In this document: piece by piece, positions 1-7,665 of the stretch | How the letters are laid out: every line of letters starts with the position of its first letter | Position numbering within the stretch: position 1 is the first letter of the stretch | From: Xenophilus sp003671765 | GTDB taxonomy: Bacteria > Pseudomonadota > Gammaproteobacteria > Burkholderiales > Burkholderiaceae_C | Direction of reading: 5' to 3' | NCBI GenBank assembly: GCA_051414805.1 | Contig: CP166702.1 | Coordinates: 4,154,001-4,218,000 of the forward strand | Length of the DNA stretch: 64,000 nucleotides | Position numbers and translations under genes: made by a program | Notes under the pieces: generated by a model | Databases searched by the model: none | Seen by the model: the letters and a program-made list of their open reading frames with translations, nothing else | Told to the model about the DNA's origin: nothing

Positions 1-583
1 CCAGGTCGCGGCTGAAGCGGTGCAGCACGTAGTCGATCACGTCGTCCGACAGCATCACCCCGCGCGCATCGGCCGCCTGGCGCAGCACCGCGCGGCGCTC
101 GGCCTCGCTCAGCACCTGCAGCTGGAACACGTGGCCCCAGCCCAGGCGCGTGCGCAGGTCCTCGCGCAGCGGCAGATCGGCCGGCGGCAGGCTTCCGGCC
201 GCCACCACGCCGCGCTGCAGCGTCTGCGCGTTGACGAACCAGTTGAAGGCCGCGTGCTGCTGCAAGGCGGTGTACAGGTGCACGTCGTCCATCAGCACGG
301 CGCTCCAGCGCTCGTCGAAGGCCGGCGGATCGAACAGGCCCGGGTGCAGCCAGCCCACCTCGGCGCCCTGCTCGCGCAGCGCGGTGCGCACCGATTCGAG
401 CAGGTGCGTCTTGCCGCTGCCGCCCTCGCCCCACAGGTAGGTGGGCACCGGCGAATGCACCGCCCCGCGGCCGGCGCCCACCCACAGCTGCAGGTGGCGC
501 AGGGCAGCCTCGTTGGGGCCGGCGAAGAAGCTGGCGAGGGTCGGCCCGGCCTGCAGACCGATGTCGAGCGCGAGCTGCTTCAT
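1..583 (-). CDS. hda: DnaA regulatory inactivator Hda (3' end beyond window)
   Basis: Partial gene: about 194 codons from an ATG at 583 run off the left edge, out of roughly 220-240 expected. The N-terminus carries a sliding-clamp-binding type motif (QLALDIGL, residues 3-10). An AAA+ fold follows with Walker A GEGGSGKTH at 52-60 and Walker B VLMDD around 96-100. Known role of the family: bound to the beta clamp, Hda stimulates ATP hydrolysis by DnaA and prevents re-initiation of replication. It is much shorter than DnaA and has no DnaA domain I or II, which is why Hda rather than DnaA is called. It is transcribed divergently from purM, a common neighbourhood in related bacteria. Confidence 0.92.
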   Translation of the reverse strand, partial: MKQLALDIGLQAGPTLASFFAGPNEAALRHLQLWVGAGRGAVHSPVPTYLWGEGGSGKTHLLESVRTALREQGAEVGWLHPGLFDPPAFDERWSAVLMDDVHLYTALQQHAAFNWFVNAQTLQRGVVAAGSLPPADLPLREDLRTRLGWGHVFQLQVLSEAERRAVLRQAADARGVMLSDDVIDYVLHRFSRDL

Positions 584-718
584 GCCATGGATGGGAACGG
601 AGAAAGGGAGGGGGATCGGCCGGGAACGCCAGGGGACGGCCCTTAAAATCACCCGAAATTCTATCGGCCCGCCCGCATCGAGCGGCGGCGCCTCTTCCAT
701 TCCTCCCGCCTGCCGACC

Positions 719-1789
719 ATGACCTCGCCCTCCTCCACCCCGCTCAGCTACAAGGACGCCGGCGTCGACATCGATGCCGGCGACGCGCTGGTCGACCGCA
801 TCAAGCCGCTGGCGAAGAAGACGATGCGCGAGGGCGTGCTGGCCGGCATCGGCGGTTTCGGCGCCCTGTTCGAGGTGCCCAAGCGCTACAAGGAGCCGGT
901 GCTCGTCTCGGGCACCGACGGCGTGGGCACCAAGCTCAAGCTGGCCTTCGAGTGGCAGATGCACGACACCGTGGGCATCGACCTGGTGGCCATGAGCGTG
1001 AACGACGTGCTGGTGCAGGGTGCCGAGCCGCTCTTCTTCCTCGACTACTTCGCCTGCGGCAAGCTCGACGTCGACACCGCTGCCCGCGTGGTCGGCGGCA
1101 TCGCCCGGGGCTGCGAGCTCTCGGGCTGCGCCCTGATCGGCGGCGAGACGGCCGAGATGCCCGGCATGTACCCGGCCGGCGAGTACGACCTGGCGGGCTT
1201 CGCCGTCGGCGCCGTCGAGAAGTCCAAGATCCTCACCGGCCAGAACGTCAAGCCCGGCGACGTGGTGCTGGGCCTGGCCTCGCACGGCGTGCATTCCAAC
1301 GGCTTCTCGCTGGTGCGCAAGGTGATCGAGCGCGCGGGCGCCGAGCTGCCCGCCACCCTCGACGGCCAACCCTTCCGCGAGGCGGTGATGGCGCCGACGC
1401 GCCTGTACGTCAAGCCCGTGCTGGCGGCGCTGGCCAAGCATCCGCACTCGAAGGATGCCGCCTCGCCCGGCGGCATCAAGGCCCTGGCCCACATCACCGG
1501 CGGCGGCCTGCTGGAGAACATCCCGCGCGTGCTGCCCGAAGGCACCGCCGCGCACCTGAAGAAGGGCAGCTGGCCGCAGACCGAACTCTTCGCCTGGCTG
1601 CAGAAGGTGGCCGGCATCGACGACATCGAGATGAACCGCACCTTCAACAACGGCATCGGCATGGTGGTGGTGATCGACGCCGCCGAAGCCGCCGCCTGCG
1701 CCGCCACGCTGCGCGCCGAAGGCGAGACGGTGTACGAGATCGGCGCCATCGCCGAGCGCGGGACCGGCGCCGCTGTGGTCGTGGGCTGA
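719..1789 (+). CDS. purM: Phosphoribosylformylglycinamidine cyclo-ligase (AIR synthetase)
   Basis: Full-length PurM of 356 aa. It catalyses ATP-dependent ring closure of FGAM to aminoimidazole ribonucleotide, the fifth step of de novo purine synthesis, in the cytoplasm. Recognisable family segments are SYKDAGVDIDAGD near the N-terminus, the SGTDGVGTKLKLA stretch (about residues 64-76), DLVAMSVNDVLVQGAEPLFFLDY, the IGGETAEMPGMY block and the C-terminal FNNGIGMV segment. The ATG at 719 gives the usual family N-terminus. The gap to hda on the other strand (584-718) holds a possible -10 (TAAAAT near 643) but no convincing -35. Confidence 0.97.
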   Translation: MTSPSSTPLSYKDAGVDIDAGDALVDRIKPLAKKTMREGVLAGIGGFGALFEVPKRYKEPVLVSGTDGVGTKLKLAFEWQMHDTVGIDLVAMSVNDVLVQGAEPLFFLDYFACGKLDVDTAARVVGGIARGCELSGCALIGGETAEMPGMYPAGEYDLAGFAVGAVEKSKILTGQNVKPGDVVLGLASHGVHSNGFSLVRKVIERAGAELPATLDGQPFREAVMAPTRLYVKPVLAALAKHPHSKDAASPGGIKALAHITGGGLLENIPRVLPEGTAAHLKKGSWPQTELFAWLQKVAGIDDIEMNRTFNNGIGMVVVIDAAEAAACAATLRAEGETVYEIGAIAERGTGAAVVVG

Positions 1790-1807
1790 CCTGTGAAAAG
1801 CGGGCAG

Positions 1808-1862
1808 CCGAACGCAGAGGGCGCAGAGGGTTCGCAGAGGGCGCAGAAGTATTTCGGGATGA
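1808..1862. repeat. Short tandem repeat of a CGCAGAGG-type unit
   Basis: Between purM and the AI-2E gene, units such as GCAGAGGGCGCAGA occur twice, joined by GGTTC. They belong to the loose GCGCAGAGG / GCGAAGG family of intergenic repeats; a longer inverted version sits at 23285-23392. There is no sign of coding. It may lie in the purM mRNA tail and influence 3' end stability; that is inference. Confidence 0.55.
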
Positions 1863-1932
1863 AACCCGCTGGCCTTTGCGCCGCATCCGCGCACGCCGCC
1901 CCCTTGCGTCCCCTTTGGACGTCTCGCTCGTC

Positions 1933-3030
1933 ATGAGCCCCACCGAACCCGCCGCAGTGGCAGCCACCCACGAGGCCCCGGCCTCGCGCTGGGTCGTCGG
2001 CGCCAGCTACGTGCTGATGGGCGCGGCACTGCTGGGCATGCTGCTCAACCACCTGCTGGTGGGGCTGCTGGCGGTGTGCGTGGGCTTCTTGGCGACGCGT
2101 ACCTTCGTGCGGGGGGTGATCCGGCTGGCCGAGCGCATGATCGCCCGTTCCCGCCCCGACGCCGCGGGCCGCAGCCTGCCGGCGCGCATCCAGAGCCTGA
2201 TCCAGGCGCTCACCATCGTCGTCGTCGTGGCGGGACCGCTGGCGCTGCTGGGCGTGGGGCTGTCGCAGGCGCGCGAATTCGTGGTCGACGCGCCGCAGCA
2301 GTACCGCGAGCTGCTCGACTACGTGGCCCGCACCATCCTCGACCTGCGCGAGAAGCTGCCGCCCGACCTGGCCGCCTCGCTGCCGGCCGCGGCCGGCGAC
2401 GTGCAGCACATGGTTGCCAACTACCTGCGCACCCAGGCCGGCTCGCTCGCCCTGGCCGGCCGGGCCTGGCTCACCGCCCTGCTCTTCGCCTACGTGGGCC
2501 TGATCGTCGGCGGCCTGGCCGCCGTCGCGCGCCCGCCGGCCCTGCGCCAGCCGCTGGCCGCCCAGATGCACCGGCGCATCAGCGTCTTCGGCCAGGCCTT
2601 CCGGCAGATCGTCGCCGCACAGTTCTGGATCGCGACCTTCAACACCGCCCTCACGGCCGTGTTCCTGCTCTTCGTCCTGCCGGTGTGGAACCTCGCCCTG
2701 CCCTACACCCCGGCCCTGATCACGCTCACCTTCCTCGCGGGGTTGATCCCGATCGTCGGCAACCTGCTGTGCAACGTGGTGATCACGCTGGTAGGCCTGT
2801 CGGTGTCGCCGCTCACCGCCGCTGCCTGCCTGGCCTTCCTGATCCTCATCCACAAGGCCGAGTACGTCATCAACGCCAAGGTGGTGGGCAGCCGCACGCA
2901 CATCGCGGTGTGGGAACTGCTGGCCGTCATGTTCGCGGCCGAGGCGGTGTTCGGGCCGGCGGGCCTGGTGGCGGCGCCGCTGTTCTACGCCTACCTCAAG
3001 AAAGAGCTGCAGGCCGCGCGGCTGGTCTGA
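1933..3030 (+). CDS. AI-2E (PerM/YdiK-type) family transporter, multi-pass membrane protein
   Basis: 365 aa from an ATG at 1933. The reading frame is open much further upstream, but that stretch is antisense-like Arg/Pro-rich shadow of purM. The protein has hydrophobic segments near residues 25-55, 90-110 and 175-195 and a dense hydrophobic C-terminal half, with the family-typical phrases LAGLIPIVGN and HKAEYVINAKVVGS. Members (PF01594) are inner-membrane proteins proposed to export small molecules or act as ion antiporters; substrates are mostly unknown. An AI-2E gene beside purM and hda is common in betaproteobacteria. The family is certain from sequence; substrate cannot be assigned. Confidence 0.88.
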   Translation: MSPTEPAAVAATHEAPASRWVVGASYVLMGAALLGMLLNHLLVGLLAVCVGFLATRTFVRGVIRLAERMIARSRPDAAGRSLPARIQSLIQALTIVVVVAGPLALLGVGLSQAREFVVDAPQQYRELLDYVARTILDLREKLPPDLAASLPAAAGDVQHMVANYLRTQAGSLALAGRAWLTALLFAYVGLIVGGLAAVARPPALRQPLAAQMHRRISVFGQAFRQIVAAQFWIATFNTALTAVFLLFVLPVWNLALPYTPALITLTFLAGLIPIVGNLLCNVVITLVGLSVSPLTAAACLAFLILIHKAEYVINAKVVGSRTHIAVWELLAVMFAAEAVFGPAGLVAAPLFYAYLKKELQAARLV

Positions 3031-3045
3031 GGGGGCCGCCCGAGC

Positions 3046-4176
3046 ATGGACGCCTTCGTGAGCTTCCATCCCCCGGCGACGGCGAGCCACGAGGCCGCAC
3101 TGCTCGACACCCTGCGCGCCCGCGCACCACGGATCGTCCACCGCGCACCGGAGGCCGGCGACGACGCCCGCTTCCACCCGCTGCTTATCGGCGGGCGCAG
3201 CTGGCGCCTGGCGCGGCCGACCACCTTCACGCCCTACGCCTCGAGCCGACCCTGCTCGGCCCGCTGCGCCTTCTGTTCCGAAAACCTGCGCACCGAACGC
3301 GGTGGCGTGCCGGCCGCGCGCCTGCGCCCGGACGGCGGCTACTTCGCGGGACTGGGCCGCGCACTGGCCGCGCTGCGCGGGGTGCCGCTCTCATGGTCGC
3401 TGTCGGGGCTGGAGAACACCGACGACCCGGCCTGGCTGCTCCGGTTGCTCGACACCCTGCGTGCCGCCGAGCGCGACGGCGTCGTCATCGAAGACCGGGT
3501 GCTGTATTCGAACGGCGCCGGCTTCGCGCACGCGCAGGGCGCGGTGCTGCGCGACGCGCTGCTGCGCTTCGGGCTCGGCTGGATCGAGCTGTCGCGCCAC
3601 CACCACGACGGCGCGACCAACCAGGCGCTGATGCGCTTTCGCGCCGGCGAGCCGATCGCCGTGCAGGCCGTGTTCGAGCGCGTGCTGGCGACGCTGGCCG
3701 GGGCATTCCCGGTGCGGCTGGTCTGCCTGTTGCAGCAGGGCGGCGTGCGCACGCCGCACGACGTGGCGGCCTACCTCGCCTGGGCGCGTGCGCACGGTGC
3801 GGGCACGGTGATCTTCCGCGAGTTCTCGCAACTCGACGACAGCTACCGCGACAACGCCACCGCACGCCACCTGCAGGCGGCCCGCGTGCCGATGGCGCCG
3901 CTGCTGCAGGCATGCCTGGCCGATACGCCGACCAGCGCGGGATGGCTGATCGAATCGCTCACCGAGGGCTATTACTTCTGGAACCTGCGGCTGCGCACGG
4001 GCGACGGGCTGCAGGTGGTGTTCGAGCGCTCCGACTACGCCGCGATGCACCGCCGCCACGCGAGCGGGGATGTCTACAAGCTCGTCTACTTCGCCAACGG
4101 CGAGTTGTGCGCCGGGTGGGAGCCCGGCCACGAGGTGCTGCTCGACACCCGCTCCCCGGAGCCCGCGCATGGATGA
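3046..4176 (+). CDS. Radical SAM family protein of unknown function
   Basis: 376 aa. The radical SAM cluster motif CX3CX2C is visible as C70-SAR-C74-AF-C77, so a [4Fe-4S]/S-adenosylmethionine enzyme that generates a 5'-deoxyadenosyl radical is expected. The central region (SWSLSGLENTDD, SNGAGFA, LGWIELSRHHHDGATN) fits a TIM-barrel-like radical SAM core. I do not recognise a named subfamily or a SPASM-type Cys-rich tail. The gene starts 15 bp after the AI-2E gene and overlaps the next gene by 8 bp, so it is probably co-translated with that methyltransferase. This pairing suggests a nucleic-acid or small-molecule modification role (inference). Confidence 0.82.
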   Translation: MDAFVSFHPPATASHEAALLDTLRARAPRIVHRAPEAGDDARFHPLLIGGRSWRLARPTTFTPYASSRPCSARCAFCSENLRTERGGVPAARLRPDGGYFAGLGRALAALRGVPLSWSLSGLENTDDPAWLLRLLDTLRAAERDGVVIEDRVLYSNGAGFAHAQGAVLRDALLRFGLGWIELSRHHHDGATNQALMRFRAGEPIAVQAVFERVLATLAGAFPVRLVCLLQQGGVRTPHDVAAYLAWARAHGAGTVIFREFSQLDDSYRDNATARHLQAARVPMAPLLQACLADTPTSAGWLIESLTEGYYFWNLRLRTGDGLQVVFERSDYAAMHRRHASGDVYKLVYFANGELCAGWEPGHEVLLDTRSPEPAHG

Positions 4177-5206
4177 CCGCAGCTGGATGCGGCTCGAAGC
4201 CGAGCCTGCCGAGCACGCCCTGCCGGCCGACTTCGCCGCGCGCGACCCGCTGGCGGGGCGCGACATCGGTTGGGTCACGCAGATGCGACCCTTCGTGCGC
4301 CAGTTCTGCCCGCCGGGCGGGCGCGTGCTCGATCCCTTCGCGGGCCTGGGCAGTACGCTGCTGGCGGCGCGGCTCGAAGGGCGCAAGGCCGTCGGCTGCG
4401 AGATCGACGCCGCCCGCGCCGAGCAGATCGGCGAGCGCTTCGCCCGCCTGGGCCTCGCGCCGCCCACGGTGTTCGCGGCCTCCGGCGACACGCTGGCCGA
4501 TGGCGCGATGCCGCCGGTCGACCTGTGCCTGACCAACGTGCCGTACTTCGGCGCCCGCTGGAGCGGCGAGGCCGTGCCGGGCCACCTCTACGGCAGCGCG
4601 ACTTACGAAGCCCACCTCGCCGGCCTGCGCGATGTGTTCCACCGCGTGCGCGACACGCTGGCCGACGGCGCCTTCTGCATCGCCATGGCCCAGAACCTGC
4701 GCCTGGGCGAGCGCATGCTGCCGCTGGCCTTCGACCTCGCGCGCATCCTCGGCAGCCTCTTCGTGCTGCAGGAGGAGCGCGTGATCGTCTACGACCGCCC
4801 TGTCAGCCCGGCGGCGCCGACGGACGCGCGCAGCAACCGCAGCCACGAATACGCGCTCATCGCGCGCAAGCGGCGCGAGACCGTCGACCTCGCCGCCACC
4901 GCGGCGCTGCTGGAGACGCTGCGCGCCGAAGGCCACCGCTTCACGGTCTTCGGCAGCTTCGCCCGCTGGCTGCAGGACCCGGCCTCGGTCACGCCGGCGG
5001 ACGCCGACCTGCAGCTGGCGCCCGACGAGGATGCGCTCGACGCGCTGCTGCAGAGCCTGGCGCGGCGCGGCTTCTCGCTACGGAGCTGGAGCGACCCCGT
5101 CGTGCTGCCGCTGCGGCTGGACCTCTACCACGGGCGGCACTACTTCCGGGCCGAGCGCGTCGACCGCACGGGCGCGCTCGTGCGGCTGGACCTGTGCTTC
5201 GGGTAG
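4169..5206 (+). CDS. SAM-dependent methyltransferase fused to a nucleotidyltransferase-like domain
   Basis: 345 aa; the ATG at 4169 overlaps the end of the radical SAM gene by 8 bp. Motif I of an adenine/cytosine-N type DNA methyltransferase is at residues 55-62 (DPFAGLGS). A motif IV-like NVPY is at 123-126, in place of the usual (D/N/S)PP(Y/F). An acidic loop CEID (77-80) could bind SAM ribose. No target-recognition domain is evident. Residues ~255-345 resemble a nucleotidyltransferase fold: G262-S263, then D278 and D280 in PADADL, and a later LRLDL (316-320). The role may be nucleic-acid base modification; substrate is unknown. Alternative: an RNA methyltransferase, since N-x-P-Y/F motifs also occur there. 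Confidence 0.72.
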   Translation: MDDRSWMRLEAEPAEHALPADFAARDPLAGRDIGWVTQMRPFVRQFCPPGGRVLDPFAGLGSTLLAARLEGRKAVGCEIDAARAEQIGERFARLGLAPPTVFAASGDTLADGAMPPVDLCLTNVPYFGARWSGEAVPGHLYGSATYEAHLAGLRDVFHRVRDTLADGAFCIAMAQNLRLGERMLPLAFDLARILGSLFVLQEERVIVYDRPVSPAAPTDARSNRSHEYALIARKRRETVDLAATAALLETLRAEGHRFTVFGSFARWLQDPASVTPADADLQLAPDEDALDALLQSLARRGFSLRSWSDPVVLPLRLDLYHGRHYFRAERVDRTGALVRLDLCFG

Positions 5207-5322
5207 CTGCGCCGAAAGGCATGTCCTAAACTGATCGAATCTCGTCCGTTCCCCATGGGACGGTTGGCCGCTGACGCAGAAGAATCGGGCGCATCCCCAC
5301 CACCGATGCTACGAGCGCCACC

Positions 5323-5895
5323 ATGAAAACCTGTCTGATTGTGATCGACGCCCAGGAGTCGTTCCGCCACCGCCCCTACTTCCGCGCCGACGACGTGCCC
5401 GCCTACCTGGCGGCGCAGAACGCGCTGATCGAGCGTTGCATCGCCGCCGGCGTGCCGGTGGTGCGCGTGTTCCACGTCGACGCGCCGGCAGAGGCATCGA
5501 ACCCCTTCGCGCAGGAGTCCGGCTTCGTGCGGCCCCTGGCCGGACTGGTCGACTTCGCGGCGGACGCCACCTTCGCCAAGCACCGCCACAGCGCCCTCGT
5601 GGGCAGCGGGCTCGAGGTCTGGCTCACGCGGCACGGCATCGGCCGCCTGATCGTGAGCGGTATCCGCACCGAGCAGTGCTGCGAGACCACCACGCGCCAC
5701 GCGTCGGACCTGGGCTGGGAAGTGGACTACGTGCTCGACGCCACGCTCACCTTCGACATGACGCAGCCCGACGGCCGGCCGCTCGCGGCCGCCGACATCA
5801 AGGCCCGCACCGCCACCGTGCTGCAGGGCCGTTTCGCCAACGTGTGCACCGTGGACGAGGCGCTGGCCCGCGCCGGCGCGCTCGTTGCGGCCTGA
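5323..5895 (+). CDS. Cysteine hydrolase, isochorismatase-like family
   Basis: 190 aa, close to the usual length of the family. The presumed catalytic triad is visible: D9 in VIDAQ, K86 in FAKHRH, and C119 in the TEQCCETTTRHA segment. Members hydrolyse amides or ethers such as nicotinamide, N-carbamoylsarcosine or isochorismate; the substrate is not predictable here. It begins a three-gene run with a DJ-1/PfpI protein and a GlxA-type regulator, so it may take part in degrading a nitrogenous compound under that regulator (inference). The ATG at 5323 follows GCGCCACC with no strong Shine-Dalgarno. Confidence 0.85.
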   Translation: MKTCLIVIDAQESFRHRPYFRADDVPAYLAAQNALIERCIAAGVPVVRVFHVDAPAEASNPFAQESGFVRPLAGLVDFAADATFAKHRHSALVGSGLEVWLTRHGIGRLIVSGIRTEQCCETTTRHASDLGWEVDYVLDATLTFDMTQPDGRPLAAADIKARTATVLQGRFANVCTVDEALARAGALVAA

Positions 5896-5909
5896 ACGGG
5901 GGTACCGCC

Positions 5910-6548
5910 ATGCTCGAACCGGCACGCTCATCGCCCGCCATCGCCGCCACCCGCCGCGTCGCGATCCTCGCCTTCGACGGCATGGAGGTGCTGGACTTCG
6001 CCGGCCCCTTCGAGGTCTTCACCACGGCCAGCCGCGTGCACGGGCGGCAGCGCCCCGACGGGGCACCGCCCTTCTCGGTCCACAGCGTGGCGCCGCGCTC
6101 GGGCCCTGTGCGCGCCCGCGCCGGCCTGGCGATGCTGCCCGACCACACGCTGGACGACGCCCCGGCGGCCGAGCTGCTGCTGGTGCCCGGCGGCGTGGTC
6201 GATGCCTACAGGGACGATGCACGGCTGCTGCACTGGATCGCGCAGGCGCATGCCGGCACCGAGGTCACGGCCTCGGTCTGCACCGGCGCCTTCGTGCTGG
6301 CGCAGGCGGGCGTGCTGGCCGCCGGGCCCTGCACCACGCATTGGGAAGACGTGGCGGACCTGCAGGCGGCATTTCCGGCCTTGCAGGTGGACGGCACGCA
6401 GCGCTGGGTGGACCAGGGCCGCGTCGTCAGCTCCGCCGGCATCAGCGCCGGGATCGACATGAGCCTGCACCTGGTGGCGCGGCTGGCCGGCCGCGCGCTG
6501 GCCGAGGCAACCGCCCGGCAGATGGACTACCGCTGGGCCGACGCATGA
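5910..6548 (+). CDS. DJ-1/PfpI family protein (isonitrile hydratase-like)
   Basis: 212 aa from an ATG at 5910, 14 bp after the hydrolase. The fold is indicated by VAILAFDGMEVLDFAGPFEVF at the N-terminus (E at the usual acidic position), LLLVPGG, and the nucleophile elbow SVCTGAF with a Cys around residue 124. It lacks the AraC helix-turn-helix of the next gene, so it should be an enzyme or stress protein, not a regulator. Some family members hydrate isonitriles or cyanide-like compounds; that specific activity is not shown by the sequence. Confidence 0.83.
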   Translation: MLEPARSSPAIAATRRVAILAFDGMEVLDFAGPFEVFTTASRVHGRQRPDGAPPFSVHSVAPRSGPVRARAGLAMLPDHTLDDAPAAELLLVPGGVVDAYRDDARLLHWIAQAHAGTEVTASVCTGAFVLAQAGVLAAGPCTTHWEDVADLQAAFPALQVDGTQRWVDQGRVVSSAGISAGIDMSLHLVARLAGRALAEATARQMDYRWADA

Positions 6549-6579
6549 GTGCACAGGCTGCCGCTGCAGAAGTACTCCG

Positions 6580-7566
6580 ATGAGCGATGCCCCGATCCGC
6601 GTCGTCTTCGTGCTGCTGCCGGACAGCCTGGTGCTGGACTGGGCGGGCCCCGCGGAGGCGCTGCGCATCGCCAACCAGCTGCTGGTGGCGGCCGGCCGGC
6701 CGGCGCGCTTTCGGGTCGAGTTCGCGAGCCCGACACCCAGCGCGCGCAGCTCGGTCGGCGTGCAGATCGCCGGCCTCTCGCCGCTACCGACGCAGTGGGG
6801 GCCCGAGCCAGCGTGGCTCATCCTCGTCGGCCAGCCGGGCCGGCGCATCGACGTCGGCACGCCCGAGGCGCGCGCGCTGCTGCACTGGCTGCGCGGCCAG
6901 CGTTTCGCGGCCGGGCGGCTGGAACTGGTCACCGTGTGCGCCGGCGCCGTGCTGGCCGCGCATGCCGGCGTGCTGGCCGGCCGCCGGGCCACCACGCACC
7001 ACCACCACCTGCAGGAACTGGCCGAGCTGGAGCCGCAGTGCGACGTGGTGGCGAATCGCGTGTTCGTGCTCGACGCGCCGCTCTACAGCAGCGCCGGCGT
7101 CACGACCGGCATCGACCTCGTGCTGCACCGCATCGCCGCGCTGTGCGGCGAGGCGCTGGCCGCGCAGGTGGCGCAGAGCATGGTGGTGGCGCTGCGCCGC
7201 GGGCCGCACGACCCGGAGCTGTCGCCCTTCCTGGCGCACCGCAACCACCTGCACGCCGCGCTGCACCGTGTGCAGGACGCGGTGAGCGAACAGCCCCAGG
7301 CCGACTGGACCGTGCCGCGCATGGCCGAGGTGGCGCACACCTCGCCGCGGCACCTGACGCGCCTGTTCGTCGAGCACGCCGGCATCGCGCCGCTGGCCTG
7401 GCTGCGGCAGCTGCGCCTGGCGACCGCGCAGGCCGCGCTGGCCTCGGGTGCCAGCGTCACGCGCGCCGCGGAGCAGTCGGGCTTCGGCTCGGACACGCAG
7501 CTGCGCCGCGCATGGCGGCAGTTCGGGCTGCCGGGCTCGCCGTCGGATGCGGTGCGGGTGCACTGA
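6580..7566 (+). CDS. GlxA family transcriptional regulator (DJ-1/PfpI sensor + AraC helix-turn-helix)
   Basis: 328 aa with two modules. Residues 1-195 form a DJ-1/PfpI-like domain (RVVFVLLPDSLVLDWAGPAEAL; VTVCAGAVLAAHAGVLAGR with the Cys elbow). Residues ~220-328 form an AraC-type DNA-binding domain (MAEVAHTSPRHLTRLF followed by the second helix-turn-helix AAEQSGFGSDTQLRRAWRQ). Regulators of this type often control the operon next to them. The upstream hydrolase and free-standing DJ-1 protein in the same orientation are plausible targets (inference). Confidence 0.9.
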   Translation: MSDAPIRVVFVLLPDSLVLDWAGPAEALRIANQLLVAAGRPARFRVEFASPTPSARSSVGVQIAGLSPLPTQWGPEPAWLILVGQPGRRIDVGTPEARALLHWLRGQRFAAGRLELVTVCAGAVLAAHAGVLAGRRATTHHHHLQELAELEPQCDVVANRVFVLDAPLYSSAGVTTGIDLVLHRIAALCGEALAAQVAQSMVVALRRGPHDPELSPFLAHRNHLHAALHRVQDAVSEQPQADWTVPRMAEVAHTSPRHLTRLFVEHAGIAPLAWLRQLRLATAQAALASGASVTRAAEQSGFGSDTQLRRAWRQFGLPGSPSDAVRVH

Positions 7567-7580
7567 GCCTGGCACGAACC

Positions 7581-7650
7581 GCTATCGAAACCATAGCTGC
7601 TCGCTCAGGCGGGCGGGCGCTGTAGCAATTTTCTCTTAGGAATCAAGCCA
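7581..7650 (+). repeat. Dispersed intergenic repeat, copy A
   Basis: Contains GCTATCGAAACCATAGCTGCTCGC followed by a GC-rich arm and a GTAGCAATTTTCTCTT tail. It matches the other copies in this window in the order: GCTATCGAA-type palindrome, GCTGCTCGCGC, GGCGGGC(G) arm, CTGCAG-like spacer. It lies between the convergent GlxA regulator and the FUSC gene and could act as a bidirectional hairpin. Confidence 0.75.
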
Positions 7651-7665
7651 CGCGGGCAGCCCGGC

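Noticed and set aside
952..1932. N-terminal extension of the AI-2E protein by 327 codons
   Set aside because: The extension is a frame-shadow of purM; the membrane protein begins naturally at 1933.
1045..3177. Long minus-strand open frame over purM and the AI-2E gene
   Set aside because: Low-complexity antisense of two well-identified genes.
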